A stretch of DNA of 64,000 nucleotides from Methanolobus psychrotolerans. GTDB lineage: Archaea; Halobacteriota; Methanosarcinia; Methanosarcinales; Methanosarcinaceae. Position numbers and translations under genes: made by a program. Shown in pieces: positions 1-8,822 of the stretch. Each line of letters starts with the position of its first letter. Position 1 is the stretch's first letter. A model generated the notes under the pieces. The model was not told where the DNA came from. It did no database searches and was given only the letters and a program-made list of their open reading frames with translations. The DNA lies in NCBI RefSeq assembly GCF_002243045.1, contig NZ_MBKP01000008.1, forward strand, positions 1-64,000. Direction: 5' to 3'.

Positions 1-133
1 CAAGCATCTCTTCCAGATGCTTGACACGTTCTTCCAGTTTTTCTATTATCAAAAATAGCTGAGTAACAAGTTCGACGACTGCCTCAGGACCAGCATCATA
101 AACTGCAAGTATTTCTTCCCGTTCTATACAAAT
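1..133 (-). mobile_element. IS66-family transposase, N-terminal fragment (cut by window edge)
   Basis: The minus-strand frame entering the window reads IEREEILAVYDAGPEAVVEL, then a leucine/glutamate-rich coiled coil (EKLEERVKHLEEML). This matches the N-terminal leucine-zipper start of archaeal IS66 TnpC-type transposases. The rest lies to the left of the window. No ATG, GTG or TTG occurs in frame between an upstream TGA (about position 142) and the conserved region, so the start codon may have been lost and the copy may be inactive; a rare start cannot be excluded. No terminal inverted repeat could be identified. The 240 bases up to the next gene are AT-rich and hold no gene I can support. 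Confidence 0.55.
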
Positions 134-378
134 CCCCTCTGATCAATAAAATCTTTTTTCTGAACGTTAAAATGAGGTCATAGTATATTGATTTTTACTT
201 TAGTGCTGGAAGGATGGCTGAATAGTTACAGTAATTCTACCTCTGCTTTGAATTTATCACATTTTAATTTACATAACAGGAATTTATATTTTATGGTTTT
301 ATCCTGGATATATACGGATAATGCCACAAAGCCATCTGTAATTCTATATATTTATATCTTATATTTATTAGATTTGTA

Positions 379-2109
379 TCATTGTCTTGAGATGCCAAGT
401 CTTGAGCATATTTGCTTAAGGCTCATGGCATTTATCACATCATCCGGTTCTACCCATGCCCTTCTTGCAACATCTATTCCAAATGATATATTGTCAAAAT
501 GGTCAATGGCATGTGTGTCAGTGTTAATGGCAAGCATGACTCCATGCTCTTTTGCATTTCTTGCGTTGGTATCATTCAGGTCAAGTCGCCAGGGGGAAGA
601 ATTGATCTCCAGTCCTTTTTCGTTTTCCTTTGCAGCAGTGATTATTTTTTCCATTTCCACGTCATATGCGGGACGCTTGCCGAATTTCCTGCCGGTGGGA
701 TGGGCAAGTATATCCACATGTTCATTCTCAAGGGCGGCAACTATTCTTCTAGTCATCCTGGTTCTGTCCTGTTCAAGTCCTGCATGTACTGCCACAATTA
801 CAATGTCCAGCCTCTCAAGAATATCATTGCTGTAATCAAGCTTCCCGTCTGCCCTGATATCACATTCAGTTCCGGAGAGTATTCTGATGTCATCGAATTC
901 ATCATTGATACGTTCAATTTCACCCATATGTTCAATAAGTTGTTTTTCAGATAACCCGTTAGCGATACCTGTGGAATGGGAATGATCGGTTATCGCAATA
1001 TACTCATACCCTCTTTGTATTGCAGCCTGTGCAAGTTCTTCAATCGTATTAATGCCGTCACTCCATGTGGAATGGACATGTAGATCGCCTTTTATATCTT
1101 TTTTTTCTATAAGTCTGGGAAGGTTACCGGTAAGACTGGCTTCTATTTCTCCCCTGTCTTCTCTGAGTTCAGGTGGCAGATAGTCAAGTCCCAGGAAATC
1201 ATATATGTCTTCTTCCCTGCCACATGGTTTGAGAATACCACTGTTTTCATTTGTAAAGCCATACTCGTTAAGCCTGTAACCTTTTGAGATAGCAAGTCTT
1301 CTCAGGTGGATATTGTGTTCTTTTGAACCTGTGAAATGCTGCAGCATTGAACCTAAATGTTCTCTCTCCACAACTCTCAGGTCTATATGGAAGTTTCCGG
1401 GGTACATAACTGAAGCTTTAGAAGCACCCGCTTCCAGTATCTCTTCCACTTTTTCCATGTTTATAAAGAAGTTGATTGCTTTTTCAGGTTCATCTGAAAC
1501 TACTATAAGGTCAATATCTCCGACAGTATCTTTTTTTCTCCGCAGGCTTCCTGCAATGAATACTTTTTCGATATGCGGGCTGGAACACAATTCCTGCCTG
1601 ATCTCTCTTGCGATCTCTCCGGCAAGTGCTATTGGGTGTCTTCCATAGTCTTTGTCCTGCTGCAATCTTATGATTGACCTGAGTATCTTTTCTTCCAGTT
1701 TCTCACCCATTCTGGGAAGTCTTCGTATCCTGTGTTCTCTTGCAGCTTTGCTAAGTTCATCAATTGATTTGATGCCAAGTTTTTCGTAGAACAATCTTGC
1801 CATTTTGGGGCCGATGCCTGGTACGTCCATTATATCAATGATGCCATGTGGTACTTCCTTTATTGCTTTTTCATAGGCATCGAATGACCCGGTTTCCAGT
1901 ATTTCCACGATCTTACTTTTTAGTACTTCGCCTACTCCCGGTATACTGTCGATTTTCCCGTTCCGGTATAATCCCATAAGCTCTTCATCAAGTCCTTTAA
2001 TGCTCCTCGCAGCATTTGTGTAGGCTCTGGTCTTGAACTGGTTCTCTCCCTTAAATTCCAGGATTCTTGCCATCCGGTTGAACATCTCAGCTATCTGAAC
2101 ATTGTCCAT
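379..2109 (-). CDS. polX: Family X DNA polymerase with C-terminal PHP domain (PolX)
   Basis: A 576-residue PolX of the bacterial/archaeal type. Two helix-hairpin-helix segments (IPGVGEVLKSK near residue 56 and VPGIGPKMARLFYEK near 96) precede the nucleotidyltransferase palm. The palm carries GSLRR at 187-191, GDID at 197-200 (metal-binding D198 and D200) and the third aspartate at D243 in FHIDLRVVE. The C-terminal third is a PHP domain with DLHVHSTWSDG near 342, TDHSHS near 374, HPTGR and NTDTHA, expected to give 3'-5' exonuclease or AP-endonuclease activity. Family members act in gap-filling base-excision repair. All catalytic residues of both domains appear present and the length is typical. 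It stands alone on its strand, 21 bases from the DUF166 gene upstream of it. Confidence 0.93.
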   Translation of the reverse strand: MDNVQIAEMFNRMARILEFKGENQFKTRAYTNAARSIKGLDEELMGLYRNGKIDSIPGVGEVLKSKIVEILETGSFDAYEKAIKEVPHGIIDIMDVPGIGPKMARLFYEKLGIKSIDELSKAAREHRIRRLPRMGEKLEEKILRSIIRLQQDKDYGRHPIALAGEIAREIRQELCSSPHIEKVFIAGSLRRKKDTVGDIDLIVVSDEPEKAINFFINMEKVEEILEAGASKASVMYPGNFHIDLRVVEREHLGSMLQHFTGSKEHNIHLRRLAISKGYRLNEYGFTNENSGILKPCGREEDIYDFLGLDYLPPELREDRGEIEASLTGNLPRLIEKKDIKGDLHVHSTWSDGINTIEELAQAAIQRGYEYIAITDHSHSTGIANGLSEKQLIEHMGEIERINDEFDDIRILSGTECDIRADGKLDYSNDILERLDIVIVAVHAGLEQDRTRMTRRIVAALENEHVDILAHPTGRKFGKRPAYDVEMEKIITAAKENEKGLEINSSPWRLDLNDTNARNAKEHGVMLAINTDTHAIDHFDNISFGIDVARRAWVEPDDVINAMSLKQICSRLGISRQ

Positions 2110-2130
2110 GTTTCACCATTGTTGGGGTCA

Positions 2131-2796
2131 TTATTCTTTTTTTCTTTTGATTGCGTCTTTGACAGCTTTTTTGTGTATCTCGCCGGATTCGTGGATGCCA
2201 CCCATATTTCCCCTGACTGCCCTGCAGGGATATTGCTGTATGAGCAGCCCGGCTCTGGCAGGTGCTTCTTCTACTTTAGTTCCCACAAGTTCTTTTGCCA
2301 TATGCCAGGTACTTCCGCACGGTGCCCCGCATAATACTTTTACAGATCCGATTATGCCTTCATCGATATCGATCTCAAGGACGGGAGTTGAAAGGTACGA
2401 ACAAAGTTCTTTAGTCTCCGGCTTTTCCAGAAGGGTGCAACAGATATCCTCAACTTCAATGAGCATACCGTATTTTTTTGCTATGCCTTCAAGTTCTACT
2501 ACAGGTGCTTTGGAAGCTCCTCCTGGTACAATTAAGGCTTTAACGCCGGATTTTCCTGCAAAGTGTGCTATTGCCACGGTAAGATCGGGGTGAAGTGAAT
2601 AAGTGATTACAATGTCTGACATGAATACGGATCTATCAATATTGAGCCCTTCCAGGAACTCTTCAGGCTCATCAATAAAATCGGGCAGTATCTCAGGTAC
2701 TGAAGTATGTGCTACCTTCATCTCAGTCTTGGAGACAATGGTCTCTATCAGACGGTTCCCATATTTTCCCCGGGTGATTACTCCTATTGTGGTCAT
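2131..2796 (-). CDS. DUF166 family protein
   Basis: A 221-residue cytoplasmic protein of the archaeal DUF166/COG1810 family, sometimes labelled thymidylate-synthase-like in databases without biochemical support that I know of. The N-terminus (TTIGVITRGKYGNRLI) looks like the first strand and loop of an alpha/beta nucleotide-binding fold. Cysteines cluster in EDICCTLLEKP, VLCGAPCGSTWHMAKEL and QQYPCRAVRGNMGG, which could bind metal or an Fe-S cluster; that is inference. The C-terminus is strongly basic (KKAVKDAIKRKKE). It lies 21 bases upstream of polX on the same strand, so the two may be co-transcribed. Confidence 0.75.
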   Translation of the reverse strand: MTTIGVITRGKYGNRLIETIVSKTEMKVAHTSVPEILPDFIDEPEEFLEGLNIDRSVFMSDIVITYSLHPDLTVAIAHFAGKSGVKALIVPGGASKAPVVELEGIAKKYGMLIEVEDICCTLLEKPETKELCSYLSTPVLEIDIDEGIIGSVKVLCGAPCGSTWHMAKELVGTKVEEAPARAGLLIQQYPCRAVRGNMGGIHESGEIHKKAVKDAIKRKKE

Positions 2797-2919
2797 TTTA
2801 TATCCTTCACAGGGTTATTTTCCCTTGCATATATGCTTTGCCAGACATCTTCAGTCTACAATTATACAACCGATTACTATATTTATCATCGCAATTCATA
2901 TTTATTAAGAGGTATGATT

Positions 2920-3048
2920 ATGGACGACTATGATCCTATGAAAGTATATTTCAGATGCAATGTCTGTGACTTCCTGTTTATGGAAAATCCAGAACGTTTC
3001 CCGGTAATGTGCCCTCAGTGTGGCAGCGAGGATGTTTTCAGGACATGA
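2920..3048 (+). CDS. Small rubredoxin-like zinc-ribbon protein
   Basis: A 42-residue protein (44 if the ATG at 2914 is used). I prefer 2920 because AAGAGGT at 2907-2913 is then well spaced. It consists almost only of one zinc knuckle, FRCNVCDFLFMENPERFP followed by CPQCGSEDVF: two CxxC pairs about 19 residues apart. Such mini zinc-ribbon proteins are common in Methanosarcinales and are often annotated rubredoxin-like. No catalytic domain is present, so the role may be metal binding, protein-protein contact or nucleic-acid contact. It precedes tmk by about 60 bases. Confidence 0.6.
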   Translation: MDDYDPMKVYFRCNVCDFLFMENPERFPVMCPQCGSEDVFRT

Positions 3049-3080
3049 TCAAGATCATTGTATTACTCCGGAACAAATAC

Positions 3081-3090
3081 TCTAAATAGT
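3081..3090 (+). promoter_or_regulatory. TATA box of tmk, leaderless start
   Basis: TCTAAATAGT is centred about 26 bases upstream of the ATG at 3112. This is the usual spacing between an archaeal TATA box and the transcription start, so the tmk transcript probably begins at or next to its start codon. No ribosome binding site is visible upstream of 3112, which agrees with a leaderless message. Confidence 0.45.
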
Positions 3091-3111
3091 ATTCCTTTAC
3101 TTTCACTGTTG

Positions 3112-3720
3112 ATGTCAATGAAAGGTAAGCTCATTACTCTGGAAGGTATAGACGGTTCCGGCAAATCAACGATAACGGGGCGCCTGAAATCAAACCCTGT
3201 GTTCTATGAGTTTGTTTTCACAAGAGAACCGACTACCGGATGGATAGGTGAGGCTGTTAACCGTGCCATTCATTCAGATACTGATGACCTTGCAGAGCTT
3301 TTGCTTTTCACAGCAGACCATGCGGAACATATTTCTAAACTAATTATTCCTGCCCTTAAAAGCGGGAAGAATGTAATTTCAGACCGCTATTCAGGAAGTC
3401 GTTATGCTTACCAGGGTATGACACTGAAAAACCGGTTCGCAGATCCTATGAAATGGATCCAGGACATTCACAAGAACTGGACTGTAGATCCGGATCTGAC
3501 AATTCTCTTTGACATAGAACCGGGTATTGCTGTGGAGCGGTGTGGCAATCGCGGGGACAAAACCAAATTTGAGAAGATAAGTTTCCTTGAAGGTGTGAGG
3601 GCAAACTACTTGCGCCTTGCAAGGGAAAATCCGGAAAGGTTTGTGATAATAGATACTCATCGAAGTGTTGATGAGATTGAAGCTGACGTTATAAGTACAA
3701 TTTTTTCACTTTTACGATAA
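3112..3720 (+). CDS. tmk: Thymidylate kinase (dTMP kinase)
   Basis: Phosphorylates dTMP to dTDP in dTTP synthesis. The protein begins MSMKGKLITLEGIDGSGKST, with the P-loop GIDGSGKST about 12 residues in. It also has the DR motif in SDRYSGSRYAYQG and a LID-like segment with RGDKTKFE, and is about 202 residues long, normal for the family. The open frame extends upstream to a TTG at 3058, but the extra residues are unlike the family. A TATA box about 26 bases upstream of 3112 supports a leaderless start there; 3118 is an equally plausible ATG. It stands apart from the following histidine kinase. Confidence 0.9.
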   Translation: MSMKGKLITLEGIDGSGKSTITGRLKSNPVFYEFVFTREPTTGWIGEAVNRAIHSDTDDLAELLLFTADHAEHISKLIIPALKSGKNVISDRYSGSRYAYQGMTLKNRFADPMKWIQDIHKNWTVDPDLTILFDIEPGIAVERCGNRGDKTKFEKISFLEGVRANYLRLARENPERFVIIDTHRSVDEIEADVISTIFSLLR

Positions 3721-3792
3721 AAACAATAATATATCAATTTTTATGCTATGTTTACTTGTAAGCTACTTATTTTTACACAATTGACTCAATAA

Positions 3793-5742
3793 GTGGACAT
3801 GTTTAATCTATTTTTATATATGCTGGAGTCGTATATTACTATACAGCATTTATATTCGCAACCATCCTGCGAAGACCAGGTACGTCAGACAATGCTTGAC
3901 TCAATAATTGTTCGGAATGCGCCAATCGGAATATGTGCTTTTGACAGGAACGATGATTTAATTTTATTTAATAATGCGATGGAATCTATTCTGGGTGTGT
4001 CTGCAGAGGATGTGATCGGAAAGAACCTCTTTTGCAACATTCCTTATCATATGTTTGAGGTCGATCCAGGTTTAAGGGAATTGTACATCAATACTAAGAG
4101 TTCCCTAAAGGAATCCTTTAAACAACGGATGCCTATGACCACTCCTCTGGGTAAACATATTTTCCTTTCTATACGCATGGTGCCTTTTTTCAATGAAAGC
4201 GGGGATTACGAAGGTATTGTTGCTTATATGGAAGAAGTGAGTGAGAATTACTACAAGGAAAAGACTCTCATCGATGAGATCTATAAGTTCAGGAACCTTG
4301 AATCTATCTATAAAAGTATACCTATTATTGCTTTTAACTGGTCAGGCCAACTGGGGTGGCCTGTTAAATACGTGTCTGAAAATATATCTCAGCTTGGATA
4401 CAGTAAAGAGGATTTTGAGTCTGGCAGCCTGAAGTATATTGATATTGTTCATCCGGAAGATGTTGATAAATTGATATCGGACGTAGCTGCATTTGAAAGT
4501 ACTGATCAGATATACCTTTCTGAAGACTATCGGCTGGTAAGTAAATCAGGTGATGTCATTTGGGTAAATGAAATATCTCTGCTCAGTGAGAATGGTGGTG
4601 ACCATCCTTTTCGCTATGACGGCATAATTGTTGACATCACTGATAGAAAAATGAAGGAAAAGGAGCTTGAACAAAGTAAGGCGCACATTGAAAGCATATT
4701 CAGGGCAACACCTGTCGGAATAGGTGTTGTGTCAGACAGGACATTTATAGAGGTTAATGACAAGTTATGCGAAATGCTCGGTTATTCCAGGGAAGAACTC
4801 ATTGGACAAAATTCAAGAATGATATATCCTGATAAAGAATCATATGAATATGTGGGTCTGGAGAAATACGGTCTGATCAGCGAGAAGGGAACAGGTGTGG
4901 TAGAGACAAGGATGGCCTGCAAAAATGGTGTGATTATTGACGTGATTTTGAGTTCGTCTCCTATTTATCCTGAATCGTTGTCAAAAGGTGTTACCTTTGC
5001 AGTGCTTGACATAACGACCATGAAAAACACAGAAAGAGAACTACAAGAGCGCACCGCAGAACTTGAGCAACTGAACCGTCTAAAAGATTTGTTTTCCGAT
5101 ATCATACGTCATGACCTGCTCAGCCCTGCCAGTGCTATAAGTGGTTATACGGAAGCTCTTGAGGAAATTGAAGCAGATGAGATAAAACTTCACTTCTTAC
5201 ACATGATCTCCAGGTGTAACAAAAAGCTTTTCAACCTGCTTGAAAGTGCTTCCAGATATGAGAAACTTAATTCTATCGAAGAAATAGATTACTATACTAT
5301 AGATATTGCTGGAATTTTCAAATGTGTAATATCTGATTTCTCTCAAGAGATCAAAAATAAAGGGATCACTGTGAAGTTCTCTTGCGACAATCCATGTTAT
5401 TCTCGTGTGAATCCTTTTGTCAGTGAAGTTTTTATGAATCTCCTTTCCAATGCTATAAAATACGGACCTGAAAACAGTGTTATAAGTATTGATTTCATTG
5501 ATGAGGGCAATTTCTGGAAAGTCACAGTCACTGACTGTGGGAATGAAATTCCTGATTCAGATAAACCTTTTTTATTCGACCGTTTCAAACGCGCTGATAA
5601 AAAAGGTGTGAAGGGTACAGGCCTTGGGCTTGCCATTGTCAAACGTATCATGGAGTTGCATGATGGTGATTATGGGGTAGAGGCCAATCCGGAAGGAAAA
5701 GGCAATGTTTTCTGGGTAAGTTTTTATAAAATAATGGAGTGA
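3793..5742 (+). CDS. Multi-PAS sensor histidine kinase, apparently soluble
   Basis: A 649-residue kinase; GTG at 3793 or ATG at 3799 could start it. Three PAS domains occupy roughly residues 30-150, 165-290 and 297-410. The second has the GWPVKYVSENI pattern of methanogen PAS domains and ends in a PAC segment (ITDRKMKEKELEQSK). The dimerisation helix carries RHDLLSPASAISGY with the phospho-accepting His, followed by an ATPase domain with NLLSNAIKYGP (N box), VTDCGNEIP (G1), FLFDRFKR (F box) and GTGLGLAIV (G2). There is no clear membrane segment or receiver domain, and no response-regulator gene adjoins it, so it is an orphan kinase whose signal and partner cannot be told from sequence. Confidence 0.88.
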   Translation: MDMFNLFLYMLESYITIQHLYSQPSCEDQVRQTMLDSIIVRNAPIGICAFDRNDDLILFNNAMESILGVSAEDVIGKNLFCNIPYHMFEVDPGLRELYINTKSSLKESFKQRMPMTTPLGKHIFLSIRMVPFFNESGDYEGIVAYMEEVSENYYKEKTLIDEIYKFRNLESIYKSIPIIAFNWSGQLGWPVKYVSENISQLGYSKEDFESGSLKYIDIVHPEDVDKLISDVAAFESTDQIYLSEDYRLVSKSGDVIWVNEISLLSENGGDHPFRYDGIIVDITDRKMKEKELEQSKAHIESIFRATPVGIGVVSDRTFIEVNDKLCEMLGYSREELIGQNSRMIYPDKESYEYVGLEKYGLISEKGTGVVETRMACKNGVIIDVILSSSPIYPESLSKGVTFAVLDITTMKNTERELQERTAELEQLNRLKDLFSDIIRHDLLSPASAISGYTEALEEIEADEIKLHFLHMISRCNKKLFNLLESASRYEKLNSIEEIDYYTIDIAGIFKCVISDFSQEIKNKGITVKFSCDNPCYSRVNPFVSEVFMNLLSNAIKYGPENSVISIDFIDEGNFWKVTVTDCGNEIPDSDKPFLFDRFKRADKKGVKGTGLGLAIVKRIMELHDGDYGVEANPEGKGNVFWVSFYKIME

Positions 5743-5752
5743 CCTTCTCAGA

Positions 5753-5989
5753 TCACTCAAGACTGTTCTGATCCGCAAATTTGATAAGAGCCTCTCCAAG
5801 TATGCGGGCGTATTTAGGATTGAGGTTGAAACGTGCTTTTTTCTGTCCGCCTCTTTCTTTTGCGATCTCTATGTACTCGTTCTCGTATTTCTCACTGGAT
5901 GCAAGGGTAATGGTCAGGAACCATCCTGCTCCCATCTTTATTTCGCCATACTTCTCGCCTATTTCTACAATCTCTTCATTTTCTGCCAT
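5753..5989 (-). CDS. Conserved small protein of unknown function
   Basis: A 78-residue protein preceded by a GGTGAT ribosome binding site 5 bases before its ATG. I do not recognise the family. The sequence is charged and compact: an acidic N-terminus, a hydrophobic core (GAGWFLTITLASSEKY), then GGQKKARFNLNPKYARILGE, which ends in an amphipathic helix. The strand-rich core followed by one helix faintly recalls PC4/whirly-like single-stranded DNA binders, but that is only an impression. It follows the HisA-like gene by 30 bases on the same strand and is probably co-transcribed with it. It converges with the PAS kinase gene. Confidence 0.6.
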   Translation of the reverse strand: MAENEEIVEIGEKYGEIKMGAGWFLTITLASSEKYENEYIEIAKERGGQKKARFNLNPKYARILGEALIKFADQNSLE

Positions 5990-6019
5990 TATATCACCGA
6001 TGAATAAATTATTTTCAGA

Positions 6020-6730
6020 TTATTGCTGCACCATCTGGAGAGGGATTGAACCGTTATGCAGTGCCGTTGCAACAAGTGCGCCTTTTATCCCGATCCCTTC
6101 AAGTATCTCAATGTCTTCCACATTGCGGACACCGCCGCCAAGAAGCACATTATGGTCCGAGATGGAGGCAATCTTACTTAAAAATTGTGAATCCACGCCA
6201 CTTGATGTACCAACCCTGTCAAGGTCCAGGATGATTATGTCATCCAGTTCATAGTCATTCAGAAGTTCCACTATCTTAAAGGGGTCATCAGGCATTGCAG
6301 GGTCGTTTGTGAGTATCTTTCCCTTTCTTTTGTCAATACTGACGTTGATCCTTCCCGGGTATAATGAGCTTACCTGCTTTATGGTGTCAAGAGATGCTGT
6401 CTCGGTGCCAAGGACTACGGACCGGACTATTTCCATAACATCCTCCGTTTCAGAAACAGATGTAACTCCCGGGTCCAGCATTACCTTTGCCTTTTCCGAA
6501 ACGGCCTGTATAATGTCGAAGTTCTTTTCTCTCTTACCTATTTTCTCAAGCATGTTGAGATCTGCGATGTATACTTCTGCCGGTTTTACTGTATCCACGA
6601 TTTTCACGGCATCAGATGTGTTGCATATATGGCTGGAAAAGTGTATGGGCTTGTATTCACTACGGGTACCACCTTGTGCGTGAACTACAGTCCTGTTGAA
6701 TATATCAAGAACGAAAATGATACGAAACAT
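6020..6730 (-). CDS. HisA/HisF-family (beta/alpha)8 barrel protein
   Basis: About 236 residues, starting at the ATG giving MFRIIFVLDIFNRTVVHAQG; an in-frame ATG at 6745 adds five atypical residues. The N-terminal Asp on strand 1 (VLDIFNRTVVHA), the mid-barrel Asp (IILDLDRVGTSSG) and the C-terminal phosphate-binding loop (LLGGGVRNVEDIEIL) follow the HisA/HisF pattern. It is clearly diverged from true HisA and is not in a histidine operon. It is divergently transcribed from mfnB with 45 bases between the starts, so a role in furan/methanofuran or another cofactor pathway is a reasonable guess but unproven. Confidence 0.8.
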   Translation of the reverse strand: MFRIIFVLDIFNRTVVHAQGGTRSEYKPIHFSSHICNTSDAVKIVDTVKPAEVYIADLNMLEKIGKREKNFDIIQAVSEKAKVMLDPGVTSVSETEDVMEIVRSVVLGTETASLDTIKQVSSLYPGRINVSIDKRKGKILTNDPAMPDDPFKIVELLNDYELDDIIILDLDRVGTSSGVDSQFLSKIASISDHNVLLGGGVRNVEDIEILEGIGIKGALVATALHNGSIPLQMVQQ

Positions 6731-6775
6731 ATATAATTGATACATCTGTCATGCTATAAAAAAGAGGTTAATACT

Positions 6776-7474
6776 ATGAAATTACTTATCAGTCCAATCA
6801 GTCCTGAAGAGGCAATTGCGGCACACAAAGGAGGTGCTGACATCATTGATGTGAAAAACCCGAAGGAAGGCTCGCTGGGTGCAAATTTCCCATGGGTCAT
6901 TAAGTCTGTTAAGGAAGCCATCAATTCTGAAAAACCAATAAGTGCCACAATAGGCGATTTTAATTTTAAACCAGGGACCGCTTCCCTTGCAGCTCTTGGA
7001 GCAGCAGTTTCAGGTGCTGATTATGTCAAGGTCGGACTCTATGATATCCAGACAGAGGAACAAGCACTTGAAATGCTTACAAACATCACAAAAGCCGTGA
7101 AGGGCCTTGACCCTGAGAAAAAGGTAGTTGCATCAGGTTATTCTGATTACAAGCGCATCAATTCCATAAATCCTCAACTGCTTCCCGCTGTCGGTGTAAA
7201 GGCAGGCGTGGATGTCGTGATGGTGGATACAGGTATCAAAGACGGTCGTTCTACATTTGAGTTCATGGATGAGGAAGAGCTCATAAGGTTCACAGGGGCT
7301 ATTCGTGAAGTAGGTCTCCTATCAGCAATCGCTGGTTCACTTATTTTTGATGATATTCCTGTGCTCAAGCGCATCCAGCCCGACATCATCGGTGTGCGCG
7401 GCATGGTCTGCGGCGGCGACAGGTCATCCTGCATCCAGGCAGAGCTTGTTGAGAAGTTGAAGAACGAGATGTAA
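6776..7474 (+). CDS. mfnB: (5-formylfuran-3-yl)methyl phosphate synthase
   Basis: Condenses two glyceraldehyde-3-phosphate molecules to 4-(hydroxymethyl)-2-furancarboxaldehyde phosphate, the first furan intermediate of methanofuran, the C1 carrier of methanogenesis. The 232-residue protein belongs to the DUF556/MfnB family. Lysines corresponding to the two active-site lysines described for the Methanocaldococcus enzyme occur at K27 (DIIDVKNPKEGSLG) and K85 (ADYVKVGLYD). The C-terminal phosphate loop is IIGVRGMVCGGDRSSCIQ. The start at 6776 is fixed by AAGAGGT about 9 bases upstream; the open frame back to 6737 lacks family similarity. Confidence 0.92.
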   Translation: MKLLISPISPEEAIAAHKGGADIIDVKNPKEGSLGANFPWVIKSVKEAINSEKPISATIGDFNFKPGTASLAALGAAVSGADYVKVGLYDIQTEEQALEMLTNITKAVKGLDPEKKVVASGYSDYKRINSINPQLLPAVGVKAGVDVVMVDTGIKDGRSTFEFMDEEELIRFTGAIREVGLLSAIAGSLIFDDIPVLKRIQPDIIGVRGMVCGGDRSSCIQAELVEKLKNEM

Positions 7475-7552
7475 CTTCGGTTACGTCTTATCTATTTTTG
7501 ATTTTGCTGTTTTTCATATGTTTATGGAATAACTTCGATTAGATTCTCTTGT

Positions 7553-8692
7553 TTATATTTGAATATATACAATTATTGCTATCAAAATACATGAAATAAT
7601 TATAAATCCTCTGTTTAAATTTAGTTTTTGTTCAGAAATAATATTATTTATTTTATCAAAGTCAATAAGCCGTATTGCATTATATGTTATGATTCCAATG
7701 ATAAACGTTATTGGAATTCCCAAATTTGTGGATATCGATAAAATAAGCAATTGTATTAGTGTTGAAAAATATATACTGTTTTCAACATAGCCTACGTACT
7801 TACTTATTAAAACAACTATGCAGGCAGTGAATAAATTCAGTAAAAAATAGTTTTTTGCTATATATTGCAATCTTTTAGGCACTTCCAAGTAGGGTAGTTC
7901 AACTAGAATATATATGATTATAAAAAAAATTGCAGACATTATGTAAAAATCAGCGAGTATATTGGGGTAATTCGTTTTGAATATTGATTCGTTTTCACTG
8001 ATAAAATATTGACCCGCAGAGATCATAAAGGCAATAAGGGTAACATTAACCATAATCGCATTAGTAACATTCGTATTATCTGATTTTTCTATGTTGTTAT
8101 CTAGATGTTTATTTTTTATCTTCATCTTTGTCATTGATTGTGTGTTTGTTATATTGTTAGCTGCAGCGCCATTACTATCATCTTTACCTTCAATAGAAAG
8201 AACACTATCTTTTCTAATCATTGACCAACCATTGCTTTCATTTAAACAATAGAAAAAAGTCTCATCAAGCTCATATATTAATCGTACTGTTTTGGTAACA
8301 TTTGAATTAGTGTTTATTTCTATAAGTGGGAAGATTGATTTATTTAGTTTAAAACGCTTATATGCACCTAGTAGATAACTAATGAAAAAAATACCTTCTA
8401 AAAAGGCAATAATCATCAGAATTGGCACCAATGTTGCATTAAAATTTGTATCTCTCAAGACAAAATAAGATATAAACATTAATAGCAGCAGTAGAGCACC
8501 AATTGCTATTAAGGATCTACTTACTTGGGTTAACGTATATTCCATACTATTTTTGTGCAAAGAAGGACGTAGGGCAAACTTATAGTAGCCGTTATTGTAC
8601 GAGGTGCTTGCTATGTACCCAACTAAAGTTAATATAAATAGAACTGCACCGGCAGCAGGCAGCAAATCAATAATGTCACAACTTTGAACCAT
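7553..8692 (-). CDS. Orphan polytopic membrane protein, AT-rich
   Basis: A 379-residue protein I do not recognise. Two hydrophobic helices near the N-terminus (around residues 10-30 and 60-80), a third near 90-112, then a hydrophilic middle of about 90 residues rich in Asn, Lys and Ser, and four or five more helices to the C-terminus. The middle may be a cytoplasmic or external domain. Codon use is strikingly AT-rich (many ATA, AAT, TTA) compared with the flanking mfnB and cdc48 genes, and it borders the repeat/Fic patch, so recent horizontal acquisition is likely. No operon partner. Confidence 0.6.
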   Translation of the reverse strand: MVQSCDIIDLLPAAGAVLFILTLVGYIASTSYNNGYYKFALRPSLHKNSMEYTLTQVSRSLIAIGALLLLLMFISYFVLRDTNFNATLVPILMIIAFLEGIFFISYLLGAYKRFKLNKSIFPLIEINTNSNVTKTVRLIYELDETFFYCLNESNGWSMIRKDSVLSIEGKDDSNGAAANNITNTQSMTKMKIKNKHLDNNIEKSDNTNVTNAIMVNVTLIAFMISAGQYFISENESIFKTNYPNILADFYIMSAIFFIIIYILVELPYLEVPKRLQYIAKNYFLLNLFTACIVVLISKYVGYVENSIYFSTLIQLLILSISTNLGIPITFIIGIITYNAIRLIDFDKINNIISEQKLNLNRGFIIISCILIAIIVYIQI

Positions 8693-8770
8693 ATGTATAC
8701 ATTATCATTCGATCATTTAATTTTTTTTGTGATGTCTCTATTCAAAATGCTTTTTAAAACCTGTTCTCTC

Positions 8771-8795
8771 TGATAATTTGAATCTCAAATTATCA
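8771..8795. repeat. Perfect 11-bp inverted repeat
   Basis: TGATAATTTGA, spacer ATC, then TCAAATTATCA: 11-base perfect arms with a 3-base loop. It lies about 80 bases upstream of the orphan membrane-protein gene (start 8692) and just before the cdc48 remnant. It could be an operator or a hairpin terminator; nothing decides between them. Confidence 0.5.
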
Positions 8796-8822
8796 TATTT
8801 CTTCTTCTTCCCCAAAACCCCA

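Noticed and set aside
2102-2593. Plus-strand open frame of 163 codons
   Set aside because: Antisense to the DUF166 gene, which has clear family similarity.
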